Positions 1-10,953 of a stretch of DNA of 64,000 nucleotides are shown piece after piece. Both the position numbers and the translations under genes were made by a program. The notes beneath the pieces were generated by a model. It was not told the DNA's origin. It made no database searches and saw only the letters and a program-made list of their open reading frames with translations. The number at the start of each line of letters is the position of its first letter. Position 1 is the stretch's first letter. Source of the DNA: Nemophila menziesii (Eukaryota > Streptophyta > Magnoliopsida > Boraginales > Hydrophyllaceae); contig JARWIR010000094.1 of assembly GCA_029959085.1 (NCBI GenBank), forward strand, positions 1,364,001-1,428,000, in the 5' to 3' direction.

Positions 1-466
1 ATGATTTAAAATGTATGTAAATGTACAAACTTCGAATGTAATAGATTCTTTAAATCCATCATGTTACAAACCAAAATACAAAATAAGAATTTAGACCTTT
101 TTCATAATGTATACTACTAAAGGACAATAGTTTTAATGAAAAAAACATTGTCAAACCTTGAGCAAGTGCCTATTACACTTCTGCTTGAATATTCTGAGAT
201 CATTTTTTTCCAAATCTATGTGTTATGTAAATCCTCAACAAAATGTAAATCATTGTTGCTCCAATTCACTAGTATTTGGGTTTTTAGAATCTAAATCTTG
301 CATATATTCTCGTTTTACCACATCAACAAACTCATTCAATGGAATTTCATTGCAAGTTTTATTTACTTTTACTTCCACACTCTTACCATTCGGCAAAAGT
401 ACACGGAAATTGAAAATCTTTTCTAATTCATAACATGATATCTTCTTGACATTAGGCACAAGTGCG
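1..466 (-). pseudogene. GMI1-like gene fragment, left (antisense) arm, unit 1
   Basis: Read on the minus strand, this arm encodes the same peptide as the right arm: motifs KISCYELEKIF, FRVLLPNGKSVEV and PLNEFVDVV. A short deletion near 282-290 shifts the frame after DLDSKN, so the tail corresponding to the right arm's RPVNWSSDDLHF is read out of frame and stops. The rest of the arm (1-170) is intron sequence complementary to the right arm. It is a dead copy. Its arm-specific residues (KT, IPL, EYM) are shared with the lone copy at 49.7 kb. Confidence 0.75.
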
Positions 467-1138
467 GGTATTTTCCTAAATCCTTGAGAAGAAGAATACC
501 CGCACTTGAGGATAAGAAAGACCTGCACTTGTGCCTAATATCAAGAAGATATCATGTTATGACTTAGAAAAGATCTTCAATTTTCGTGTACTTTTGCCTA
601 ATGGTAAGAGTGTGGAGGTAAAAATAAATGAAACTCGCAATGAAATTCTATTGAATGAGTTTGTTGATGTGGTAAAACAAGATTATACGAGAGATTCAGA
701 GTCTAAAAAAATCCAAAGACCGGTGAACTGGAGCAGCGATGATTTACATTTTGTTGAGGATTTACATAACATAGAGATTCAAAACAAAATGGATCTCAGG
801 ATCTTTAAGCAGAAGTGTAATAAGCTTTGCCCAACGTTTTACAATGTTTTTGTCATTAAAATTAATGTCCTTTAGTAGTTTACATTATGAAAAAATTCTA
901 AGTTCTTGTTCTATGTTTTGGTTGGTAACAGGATGGATTGAAGGAATCTAGTACATTCGAGGTTTGTATATTTACATACATTCTATTTTTTTTAACAAAT
1001 TAGTGCATTATACTAATATTAATACTCAGCGTGTTCTTAATTTGGTATGACAGAATATGCTGGATCTTACCCCACATACAGATTTATTAATGGAGCTGCC
1101 TTCAGAATATACATTTGAGACAACCCTTGCTGACATGA
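1..1138. repeat. GMI1-like inverted repeat, unit 1
   Basis: The left arm (1-466, continuing outside the window) and the right arm (525-1138) are reverse complements with scattered mismatches. The spacer is 467-524. The innermost pairing is the AGGCACAAGTGC / GCACTTGTGCCT core at the arm tips. The spacer still holds the unmatched half of a longer ancestral stem (GTGCGGGTATT...AATACCCGCAC). A transcript through it would fold into a hairpin of roughly 600 bp. Confidence 0.9.
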
Positions 1139-1140
1139 TA
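525..1140 (+). pseudogene. GMI1-like GHKL ATPase gene fragment, right arm, unit 1
   Basis: Three phase-0 exons can be read. Exon 1 (about 531-835) holds FRVLLPNGKSVEV and NWSSDDLHFVEDL. Exon 2 (932-961, after TAACAG and before GTTTGT) encodes DGLKESSTFE. Exon 3 (1054-1140, after TGACAG and before GTAAGT) encodes 29 residues including DLTPHTDLLMELP and YTFETTLADMI. From memory of the family, TFENMWDLTPDTDLL...YTFETALADLID is characteristic of the GHKL-ATPase part of plant GMI1-type SMC-hinge proteins (DNA repair, related to SMCHD1). The fragment ends just before the ATP-binding N-box Asn. One base is missing in GCTTTGCCC (about 827), which shifts the end of exon 1 out of frame. It cannot make an active protein. 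Confidence 0.72.
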
Positions 1141-1371
1141 GTAAGTTTATATAATTCATTTAACAAATCAAATTTAGTGATTTGGAAGAGGCAAAAGGCT
1201 CCACCCCCATTTGTGGAGTTGGTGTTTTCACTTCAAATCTTTGTAATAGGATAAGACAATTCCCAAAATTGTAAATATGTTTTCCACCATGGTAAAGAAA
1301 GATAATAAATTAATACAAGAAAAATCAATATAGAGCTAAAACATTTTTTTAAAACTTTTTGTATGCATTAC

Positions 1372-2230
1372 CTTGTGGAGATTTCAAGGCTTGGATTTTT
1401 CATTGTTAGCTCAAAACTAGATATGAGTTCAACCTGCAATATATAGAAGTAATTTAAGATTAATTATGTTGATTATATAATCATGACAGACTCTTTAAAT
1501 AGGCTTAAATGCATAACATGGTCATTTTCATACTTGTATGGAGATTTATGCTCTCATACCACATAATTTTATATAAAAAATTAATTGAATTATACCACAG
1601 AACAAAACTAAACATTTATAATTGAGAATACTTATGTCTAAAAAAATTGCTTAATGTCTTTATGATAGAAATATTTATTATGATGAATATATTTTAGAAA
1701 AATGATAAAAATTATATAATATAATTTTATTATAGTAAATATTTATTAAACATATATTTTTATATGAAATCAACTCATTTAGGAAAAAAATCAATGAACA
1801 TAAAGGTTAGTAATATAATTCTGCAAACAAAATGAACTTGGAAATAAAAGGAAAATAACGGGACACCTAAATCTCACTTTACAAATAAAAGGAACCTAAC
1901 TATTTTTCTGGTATAAAAATGTGGATATTCAGGCTTTATTCATCATTAATTCACTCGAAACGGTAAAAATAAGTATTTCAGCAATAATGAATCAAAACTA
2001 GTCTATAGTAGATCAATAACATGTTACGCACAACCCATATAAAAATTCGGTTATATAAATGATCTAAGTAAATTTTAGAAGGATTGAAGATTAAAACATG
2101 CTTATTGTTAAAAGACGGAGAGCTAGAAGACTCAAGATTATACATACCCGTTGATCTTTAAAAATTTTGTAGAATGCTTTTAGAGAAAATTGGTTTCCAA
2201 AAAATATAGGATGTAGGGTGAATAAGGTTA
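1372..2230 (-). pseudogene. Two captured exon-like segments of an unrecognised gene, unit 1
   Basis: On the minus strand, the segment ending at 2148 is followed by a donor (CGG then GTATGT) and encodes FSLKAFYKIFKDQR. The segment 1372-1433 is bounded by TTGCAG and by AAG then GTAATG, and encodes VELISSFELT followed by MKNPSLEIST. Both junctions agree in phase 0, giving a continuous peptide across an intron of about 714 bp. The upstream end of the first segment is unclear (open back to about 2230). I do not recognise the protein. The pattern suggests a captured genomic gene fragment rather than a processed copy. Confidence 0.5.
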
Positions 2231-2673
2231 GGGTGGAAGAGGGAGAGGGGAGACAGGAGTATATAAGAAGAGGAGTAAATAGTGTTGTATGTGTTATTTT
2301 AGAGCAACATTGTCATTACATGGTTTTTTTTTTGCTATCTTTATCTTTTTAGCATACTATATTTTAAATATTTATCAATATAGCCACGAAAAGATTTAAT
2401 TTATTTTCTAAGACCTCATTTTTCTTGAAATTTTTGTTAAATTTTAATGTCGAATGAGACAAATTGAATACGTATAGATCCGACGTTTAATATAATTAAA
2501 TAAGTATATATATTATATATAAAAGAAACTTATGCCTCTTCCGATTCAATAGTATTTATGAGTTTGTCCAAAAAAGAATATTTAAAATTTGAATTCATTT
2601 GAAATAGTAAATTATTAAAAAATCATTTAGTATTCTTAGAAATTGAGGTCATACCTTATTAAATGACATTATG

Positions 2674-2904
2674 TGCCAGTTTAGAAGTGTTTTTCTAGAA
2701 AAACACTTAAAAATATATTTAAAACTTTTAAAGTGTTTTAAATCCGAAAAAAAAAAATTATGAGAAACACTAAATATGTGCTTCTTAAAAAAACATTTAA
2801 AGTGATTTTAGATGTCAAACTTATATTTAATAGTTTTTTTAAATTTTATTTTTTATTCAACAAAGCACTTTTTTCTTTTAGAATAAGCACTTCCAAACAG
2901 GTCT
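2674..2904. mobile_element. MITE-like element, unit 1
   Basis: The ends are inverted: TGCCAGTTTAGAAGTG at the left and CACTTCCAAACAGGTC at the right. An internal perfect 24 bp palindrome (2685-2708, centre TCTAGA) and several AAGTG/CACTT blocks give strong foldback. The GTTTGGAAGTGCTT type of end is common in plant non-autonomous DNA transposons. There is no coding capacity. I could not define a target duplication with confidence. Confidence 0.55.
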
Positions 2905-3309
2905 AATATCGTATTAAATATTTTAAAAATAAAAATATATTATTTATAAACTAAATCTTCCCATTTCCAAAAGGGTGGGCGCGGTAAGAGTATTAAAGAA
3001 AAGTCCCAAACAATAGTTTAATTACATAAAATTGAGAATTTTATTTTTGATATATGTTTAGAGTAAAAAGTTGTCTACAAAAATTTACAGCCCAATATAT
3101 TTATTTTTGAAAATATTATACTTGTTAGATTTGTATTAACCATAATTTTTATGTTAATTTCGAGTCATTCCAAAGATGGATTATTTTGAGTCATTCTTAT
3201 GGACCTTCCCCAAGTGTTTCTGAATCTTCACTTGGGCATTCGATGTTTAATAAGAAAATTATTTAAAAAACTTATTTTATATGTATGAATATTTTTCATT
3301 TGTATAATT

Positions 3310-3410
3310 AAATATATATTATCATTAATTAAAAAAATAGTTAATATGAAGACTTATAATTAATTTTTTGTTTAATATAGGGACCTTGAGTGTAATATTT
3401 CATAATATAA
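3310..3410 (+). repeat. Direct repeat bordering the GMI1-like block, unit 1 (right copy)
   Basis: This segment of about 100 bp contains GTCATTAATTAAA-like sequence, ATATAGGGACCTTGAGTG and TAATATTT. It matches the segment just left of each inverted repeat (10850-10953, 21936-22038, 61824-61928). In unit 2 the pair is 3.57 kb apart. Units 4 and 5 have neither copy. Confidence 0.65.
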
Positions 3411-3921
3411 AGACATATAGTGCATTTAAGTCCAAAAACCGTTTTGGGGCCAATGTCCCAACCTACTTTTCCATATTTCATTAGAGTATTGGATTACCGA
3501 CCAAAAAATAGAACATGAAATATGATAAAACTTAAAATTTTACTTTCTTGATTTAGAAAATATAAAAAAATTATGTTAATTTGTCCCATAATCTTTGTGA
3601 AAATTAGATGCTATAATACCTTTATATAATGTAACAGAGTATTGTGTTTTCCTTTTTAATCATTAATCTCATTTGACTAAATCAATTTTTCGTAATTATA
3701 GTGTGTATTATGGTGTTAAATAAAATATAATTGAAGTGGACGATTAAGAAGAAAAATAATCAGGGTAACTATAGATTATTTTATATTTATACTTGTAAAA
3801 CTATAATAACTTTATTATATATTATGCAAAATCGGCATAATTCTTAACTAATGGTGTACAATTTTTTAGTGAAAAATATAGTTATGACATCAAAAAAAAT
3901 TCCCATATGCAAAGAGATTGT

Positions 3922-4573
3922 AAGGGCGGATCCCTTCAAGTCCCAAGGGGCTTAAGCCCCCTTCCCCCTTGAACCCGTAAATTTAAGAATACGTCAATGC
4001 AATTTTGTCCCGAAAAATAATTTAAACCCCTCTGAGAACCGCATAAGTTATTATGTCTTAATAGTATAGAAACTTTGCATTTTAGCATTAAAATTGAGGT
4101 TAGGTGTTCAAATCTTAGCATTGCTTTATCTTTTTTACAAATAAAGATTTACGTTATAAATTTGTCAATTTTTATAAAACCTATTTTGATTTTGATGATA
4201 GTATTAATTAGTAATTTATTATTTATATTACTCAAATAAAATTAGTGTTTAATTTTTACAAATGATTAATTTCTCATCTTTATAAATTAAAATATAACAA
4301 ATGGTATATTAATAATTTAATATAATACTACAAATACCATATACATCAAGTGTATATAATGGTGCTGGTTTACATATTTTTGGGGTAACTAGGAACGGAT
4401 AAACTCATCAATTAAAGAAAAGAAAAACGTCAAGACGTTGGATTCTCATAGTTGCATTGCTAGTTATATGTTTATGTGTCATATTTTTACCTTAAAAAAT
4501 CTCTAGAAGCATTGACTCCTGACTCCCGTATATTTTAAGCCCCCTCTCAATTTAGTTTATGGATCCGCATCTG
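3922..4573. mobile_element. hAT-like non-autonomous element, unit 1
   Basis: The left end, AAGGGCGGATCC, and the right end, GGATCCGCATCT, are inverted copies of a GCGGATCC core typical of hAT-type plant elements. C- and G-rich blocks (GGGGCTTAAGCCCCC near 3949 and AAGCCCCCTCTC near 4538) lie inside each end. There is no open frame. Units 4 and 5 (near 37272 and 45052) run straight through this site without the element, which shows it is a discrete insertion. The target duplication is degraded. Confidence 0.65.
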
Positions 4574-4575
4574 AT

Positions 4576-4890
4576 CCCCAGATACAACTCTTAACATGCA
4601 TATGGATAAATGTCATCCTAGTAAATTTTATGGGACAACACAAATAGTGGCACGTAAGCTACAGACTAAGCAACCAAACCCGGCCTTGTACATTAGAGGA
4701 GCTAGATACAGTGAGGGGAATAACTTTTCCATCAAGCTCGGGATTAACTTTTCCATCACGCTCTGCAAGTCAACAGATTGATCCCCAAGGTGACATCAAT
4801 AGGAAAGGGAAGAGACATGTGGCGGAAGAACCCGAAAGTAGCAATTCTCGTAAAGGAAGGAAACTACCAACTAGACGTAGACACCAGGTA
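4576..4890 (+). pseudogene. Remnant of captured gene next to DUF724-type fragment, unit 1
   Basis: Fragmentary reading frames include SKF-GTTQIVARKLQ and DINRKGKRHVAEEPESSNS, then a donor-like CACCAG then GTATAAT at about 4885-4892. The same flanks enclose the DUF724-like hairpin in units 4 and 5, so this is the flank left after the hairpin was lost. In its place is a short duplication of AACTTTTCCATCA (about 4722 and 4745). The basic, Ser-rich linker would fit the region before a DUF724 domain, but that assignment is an inference. Confidence 0.5.
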
Positions 4891-4892
4891 TA

Positions 4893-6339
4893 ATATTTTT
4901 CTCCTTTATTGATTAATAGATGTCATGATCCTCGTCAAGTATTCATAACTTCCAGTTGGTCCATGGTTATTTAAGTTTATCTTCGTAATTTTTGATTTAT
5001 ATTATCGGTTTGTATTTTGTTGTTTATATGATATAATATAGGTTACTTTTTAAAATTTATGGACTTATAGTGAGATTAATTTAAAAAATAGGAAACATAT
5101 TGTTTAATTTTTGCATAATGCAATTTTTTATTCTTTTTAATTTGTCTATTTTTTTAGCATATCTTATTAAGCTTTTAGTTATAGTATTTGTATGAATATT
5201 TTGTTATATATTTGATAAATATAGGGTATATGTATAACACAGGTACTAATAGTGTGATTATATAAAAAACAAATTATGGCAATTTTTGCAAAATATAGGG
5301 ACATATAGTGCAATTAAATTAAAATAAAATATACCATTACCCCAATCCCTTAGCCCCCTATAGAAGTATCTTGATCCACCCCTTATTAATATTATATGAA
5401 TTATTTGAATTATTTAAACAGAAAAATAATGAAAAGAATAACAAGTCTTATTATGTGCCACAATTTTTACCACTATTATGGATTTATCAGAGATAAATTA
5501 ATCATTAGTTAAGGATGAAATTTCTAGGAGAATAACACATGTTTTATCTCTTGATAAGACATAATGATTTTTATTAATGGACCTATCAAAAAAAAAATGT
5601 GACACTTAAATTTTTCTAATCCAGTTTGATTCTGGTTGGGTAAGTTGATATAAGGTTACTCAAACTTGGTCAGCTTTTGATATTTTATTAAAACTTAATA
5701 ATTTAAAAAGAAAAACTCAACGATCGTTATAAAAATAAAAAGATTAAAAAATCAAAATGTAAAATACAATTACAATTTTGCATTGTAAAAATTAATCGAA
5801 ATATATTACAATCTTAAGTAATTTATAAAATTTACAAAACATACAATCTTCAAATGTTGATCTTTAAATATAATCGACAAGTTAAAAAAAGTATTTTTTT
5901 AATCATTCTTTTTAATTTCATTTTTCTCTTTTCTAACACAATAATCATCTCATCCATTGTTCTCATTGTCTTTGTTTTTCCACATTGCTTCGTTTTTCCA
6001 CATCGATTCGTCGTTATTTTCTTTCTTTTTTTGATCACTTATCTTTTTAGGTTTTTTTTAATTTAATAATCAGATTCTTCGTTAGCACATTAATAAAGGG
6101 TTCAAATCTTTTCAACTACTAGTACCCAATCTCTCATTCATTAGTTACTTTACTCATTCTCTCTCTCTCTCTTGAAAAGTGTTGAGACTTTTCATAATCC
6201 AATGTCATAAATTTTAAAAGTTCATATTAATTGCTCATTTTCTATTTTTTTATCTGTATTGTACATTCGTTGTATAATTTTAAGGTTTTTTCTATTTATT
6301 ATTTCATTTATTTTCTAATCGTTCCTTGGTTCGTTCTCG
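4893..6339. other. AT-rich spacer, no gene recognised (unit 1)
   Basis: Contains degenerate repeats of the motif ATATAGG...ACTTATAGTG (about 5038, 5224, 5296) and a segment CTTAGCCCCCTATAGAAG...GATCCACCCC (about 5349-5382) that looks like the end of another non-autonomous DNA element. A CT-rich tract with (CT)n follows at about 6155-6175. Short open frames here are low-complexity poly-Phe or poly-Lys translations of AT-rich DNA and are not credible genes. Equivalent stretches lie at 15990-17440, 38410-39890 and 55120-57280. Confidence 0.6.
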
Positions 6340-7745
6340 TCTTGCTTGTGAAAACTCCTCTTAAAGGAAAGAAATGGAGTATTGTAACTCAATTAGAAAA
6401 AGTGGATGAGTATGTAATTAGAAGTTAAACTTCAATATCTCATGTGATTAAGAGTTTCTTTGTGGTTGACAAGGCATTTCATATGTTGTGTGAAAGGAAA
6501 ATGGGCTCCAAAACTTTTGGGTTTGTCTCAAGTGAGGAAGATATGTATCTGAGTGCAATATTCTTGTCATGTGTGATATTTTGGATAATTCAAGGAATAA
6601 GGTGAGTGAACTAAACTTCTGTGATGTGGTTTTTGAAAATTTGTAGAAGGTTATTCTAATGCTTTTTCCTGATTTTCATGTTGGTATTTCTCATGCTTCC
6701 CATGATTTATCCTAATATTACGGAAATCAAGGATAGTAACTTCAGTTTTGGGACATTGGAGGCTAGTTATGGCTTACCTTTACTAATTAAAAGTGTTTTC
6801 GAGATGGGGTTTAATACTTTGTCTAGACTTTTGAGATGGAGAGTTATTCTATGAAGGGGAAGTTTAATGGAAAAATTTGTTTTCAGAAAATTATGAAGAA
6901 GGTATTAAGCTTAAATATTTTGTCCTCCACGGATTAAGACTGAAAAGATATTGGTGAATCCTCTTAAAGAATATTGAAAAGGTATTTAATATTTGGAAAG
7001 ATTGTTTGATAGGACAATTTTGAGTAAGTCTCCTGATTTCTACATGGAAAAGAGCATGACTCGTATTCCCTAGAAATGTATTGGAACACATATTATCAAA
7101 TATAATATAAATATGAAATTGTTCCACTTTTAAAGTGAAGAAACTTATAACAAGATACTTGAGCAGGTGTGGAATGTTGGAAGCAAAATAATGTTGTTAA
7201 GAAAGAGGGGTCATGGTATGATGCTTGAAAAGATAGATACTAAGAGGTTCCATACTAAAGAAGATTTCACTACAATTGTAGATAAAGGATGTAGTTTTAT
7301 ATGTGGGTAGTGCAATTCGTGTTGTTGATCAAATGGACGCAGTTATTGTTACTAGACTAAGATTGACCTAGTATAGATTGTGTATTAAAAATTAGATCTC
7401 TAAAAACTTAATGCGTAAAATGTATGGTTATATTAATGAAGAAACGTGTCATGATGTTGAAGTGATTTATGTGTGGTATTGCCTACTACGTGTAGGTTTG
7501 TAAGGAAGCAATAATAACATTGCGGATTGCACTAAGAAAAAGAAAAACATGGAGGTAAATGTTTAAGCACCATGATAAACGATAGTTTCTACATTAAATG
7601 TAAGGGAGGTCAATAGGGTCTTCAAGCAACATGAAGTTTCTAAATTCATTAAATAAATTAAACTAGATGTTGTGCGTCTCCTAGAAACTAAAATGGCAAA
7701 ATCTAAATATGATGAATTTTATAAACATTTCATTGGTTGAGAATA
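6340..7745 (+). pseudogene. Decayed LINE (ORF1 plus start of ORF2), unit 1
   Basis: Broken frames align with the intact LINE at 32-36 kb. VWNVGSKIMLLRK (about 7167) matches its VWHVNGRIMILRR in the DUF4283-like region. A collapsed zinc knuckle lies near 7485-7530 (one base lost, between the two Cys codons still readable in unit 4). NVREVNR...LLETKM (about 7598-7695) matches NVRGLNQ...LLETKM at the start of the ORF2 endonuclease. Many stops and frameshifts are present. Nothing of the reverse transcriptase follows, so this copy lacks its 3' part or was captured as a fragment. Confidence 0.7.
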
Positions 7746-9359
7746 ATGAAATTATTAATTCATGCATTTCAAAATTGACACTAATAAAAAAAACATTTGG
7801 AACACTTGTTTAAGCATTGGGTGAACTGTTATTGAACACTAAGTGGTACATCAAACATCGAGCACATTATTATACCATTGAAAAATATATTTAGCACAAG
7901 ATTTTAAAAGTTAACACTGAAAAATAACGAAACATATCATTTTTATTAATACACTACCCAATATACACGGAGAGCTTTGACTTTGACACACAGTTTAAAA
8001 ATATTATAATAAAAAAAGCTTTCTATATTATTGATAAGACTGAAATAGTTACCGGGTCCCTCATTAGAGGCCAACCTAGTTCCTGTACCAAACATTTCTT
8101 GAAATCACGAATGTTCAGTACTATTCCTTCGATCAAGCTCCTCGAGCGTAAAATATGGATCTGTTATATAAACATTCGAAATCCATTTCATCTTCCTCTT
8201 CCATTTTATCTTCAGCTGGACATCTTTTAACCGAGGGACTTTGACAGCAATCAAGAAAAAGGAAAAGGGTAAAATGCAATTTTTGTTATGAGAGTGTGAT
8301 CAAGTAGCCAAGGTAAAATATAACATAGTTCATCTTTGTTTAAAAAGCTTCAGATTTGACACAATTAACAGAAAAACAATGATCTTTGATGTAATCTTTA
8401 AGTAAATAAATGAAAATTTAAAAGGAAGAATCCTAGAACATTTTTTCTTCTGATTCAATGTACTTTGACAAGTATAGGATCAATGGTTTTAATAAAAAGA
8501 AAAGGTTATTATGTGTTATATATGGACCTATAATGTATTCAGGTTTTAACCAATAAGGGTTAAAAGTCTGAAAGTTAAATTAGGTTAACATAAATATTGA
8601 AATACAATAGCTAAATTGTATAAATAAGTAACTCAATGCATGCTAAAAATCAACAATAAATTTATATTCCAAATAAGGCTTATAGATTTCTACTATGAAG
8701 ACCTAGAGTATTTTATTCCCTCACTGTTTTTTTCCAAATACATTTTTTTTCCGACAAATTCACATTGAATAACATTCTCAGCTTTGACTTATTTTTACCA
8801 AGTTAGAATAGAGAAAATTATCCCAGAAAAGAAAGTTTCCAATAAGAGGGTTCTATTCCAAGAGTAAGCTTGTAAAAAATTAGGCATAAAAAACAACACT
8901 TTAAGAATCATGAGGATAACTGTTCAATCAATGAAAAATCAACCACAAACATCAGTGGGTCTAGCAACAAATAAAGAAGTCTCATGTAACAAGATTGATT
9001 TTTCTACAGTTACAAGATTAACCATTAATTCGATGTTCTTTGTTTAGGTTTTCGTAAAAGTTATTTGGAAACTGTTAGGTAAATTAAAAATTAAAGGTAG
9101 AGCATGATATATTATAAAGTTAGGTTTGGGTTTGATAATTTTTTAGAATCTTGATTGTAATGTTATAGAATTTAGTGTTCGTATCATGGATTAAGTTTAA
9201 GTGGTGCATGTTTAAGCTAACATGCATTTATATCCTACAAGTTGTTTTGTAATGAAATTATTTTATCTTTAGATAAAAAATTTCTAAATCTCTTTAAAAT
9301 ATTACTTATTTTCTAATAAGATTACCTAGTTAGTTGAGAAAATTTTGTTAGAAAGCAAA
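7746..9359. other. Unassigned repeat-unit DNA, no gene recognised (unit 1)
   Basis: No frame of meaningful length. On the minus strand around 8090-8240 there are short readable stretches (an acidic GAAGAGGAAGATGAAATGG segment and an AGCTTGATCGAAGG segment) that might be decayed exon sequence, but I recognise no family. Similar DNA occurs at 18841-20450, 28815-30050, 41320-42930, 48030-49660 and 58725-60330. Confidence 0.5.
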
Positions 9360-9399
9360 AGGTGAGTGGGACATAGCCCCGAATAGGGCTGCACATTAA

Positions 9400-9765
9400 A
9401 ACCACAAAACCTCACTAAATCGACCCAACACATATTTTGTAGTGGGCCTAATTTTTTTTATGGTTTTGGTTTTTGGCCCATATTTTTTTATATAACCCTA
9501 GCTATAAAACAGTGGGACTTATCTCCTCGTCCTTTGTAGTTTCACGCTAAACTTTCTCTCTACCCTACAAATTTATCTCCATCCTTCAATGTGTTCTCTT
9601 GAGAAACCCTAAAGAAAATTATTTAATCTAATCAAATTTGTGTCATATCTATCTCGTTATCCCTCTAAATCTAAATCTGCTACCTTGATACTTTCCTCTG
9701 CCGATTTGCACTGTTGTTCTTATGGTAGTTCTGATGATTTTTATCAACATTTCCAGCAAGGTGTT
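9400..9765 (+). promoter_or_regulatory. Captured promoter and 5'-leader-like segment, unit 1
   Basis: A TATA box (TTTTTTATATAACCCTAG, about 9483) is followed by CTATAAAAC, a pyrimidine-rich leader (TTTCTCTCTACCC), AAACCCTAAAG (a telo-box-like motif, about 9604) and a donor-like CCAGCAAG then GTGTTTTC at about 9755-9762. This layout resembles housekeeping and ribosomal-protein gene promoters of plants. It would drive transcription rightward into the next unit's GMI1-like hairpin, about 1.2 kb further on. Activity is an inference. Confidence 0.4.
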
Positions 9766-10542
9766 TTCTCTTTTTTATTATTTTATGTTCTAGATTATTT
9801 ATTTTAGTTTCATTTATTTGGATCTATTAATTTTTTGTTGTATAATTTTTATTAATTTAGGGTTTCAATATTTTTATTTTTGTATAAATCCATCAGTCAA
9901 ACAGCGTGGTACAGTTCATTTTGGGTAATATTCTTGTTTCTAAACTCATAATTAATTGAGTTTTTGTTATTTGTATATTTATATATTATAATGCTTGTCT
10001 GTTGTGATGTTTCTTTTTCTTTCTTTATTGTTTATGGATAAATGCATGTCTTTATTGGTTGAAATAAAAAACTGCTTGTATTGAATTAGTACAAAATTTA
10101 AAAAATAATTTTGGTTAAAATATTCATGTAGAAACATTAGATGAGGTTGTTGGTACTTACCTCTGTATCATCAAGAGTTATTTATTGTTGTTTAGGTTAA
10201 TTACTTGCTTTGAATACTTAGATCCTTATAGTATCTTTTATTTAATATGTTGTTACATCTGTTTAATTATTATACAAAATAATTTTTTAGCAAAAAGTTA
10301 ACAGATGAAGGATTATGGTAATTGTACTTTTACCTTTAATCATTATTCATTTGATTATTTAGTAATAGCGTTATGTTTTAGATTATAAAGAAGTCTAAAG
10401 ATGTAAGAAATGGCAAAGATATGTATAAGCCATAAAATTATGAAATTTTAGTTCCTTCATAACTCAGTGGTTTAGAAGAATGAAAGCGTAGACTAGAATT
10501 GAATATTTGGAATATTATTAGATTTAAAATTAAATTTTCTAC

Positions 10543-10665
10543 AGAAATTTGCACCATTGGTCTATGTGTTATGCAAATTAATAAAATATACCCGTCGTTT
10601 AAAATGTATGTGTTATGTAAATTAATCAAATATATCGTCTTTCAAAATGTAGCAATTATATAGGG
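10543..10665 (+). repeat. Short tandem repeat, about 45 bp period
   Basis: Imperfect copies of a segment containing ATGTGTTATG(C/T)AAATTAAT and CGTCTTTCAAAATGTA follow one another. The same array is present at 21643-21755, 31720-31825 and 44330-44420 with extra or fewer bases. It has no coding potential. Confidence 0.5.
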
Positions 10666-10849
10666 GTATTTTTGCAACGATAATACAAATCTTTGAAATA
10701 CATGGTTTTTTATTCTTGGATAATAACATATTTTTATTAAAAATTAGCTAAGGAAACCTTGTACTACTTTAAAGCTTCCAATTTTTAATACTTAGTTGAT
10801 TTTTCATTACAATTTGCGAGTCTTTATTATTATCTAACTTGAAGTTTAT

Positions 10850-10953
10850 CTTGACTTATAATGTCATTAATTAAAGAAATAGTTAATATCACAATCTATA
10901 ATTCAATTTTCGTTTAATATAGGTACCTTGAGTGTAATATTTACTAATATAAA
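10850..10953 (+). repeat. Direct repeat bordering the GMI1-like block, unit 2 (left copy)
   Basis: Pairs with 14422-14524 (both start TTGACTTAT and share GTACCTTGAGTG or GGACCTTGAGTG). It abuts the left arm of the inverted repeat two bases later. Confidence 0.65.

Noticed and set aside
5854..6066. Hydrophobic open frame that looks like a small membrane protein
   Set aside because: It is a translation of T-rich low-complexity DNA with (CT)n and TTTTT runs; the opposite strand gives an equally open poly-Lys frame, and the copies in other units do not keep the frame.
6891..7127. Minus-strand frame present in units 1 and 2 (also 17985-18221)
   Set aside because: Antisense to the decayed LINE ORF1; it is conserved only because the units are recent duplicates.
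10445..10500. Possible tRNA-derived SINE A-box (TAACTCAGTGG)
   Set aside because: No matching B-box at the right distance and no tRNA-like fold; the unit 3 and 4 copies do not retain the motif.
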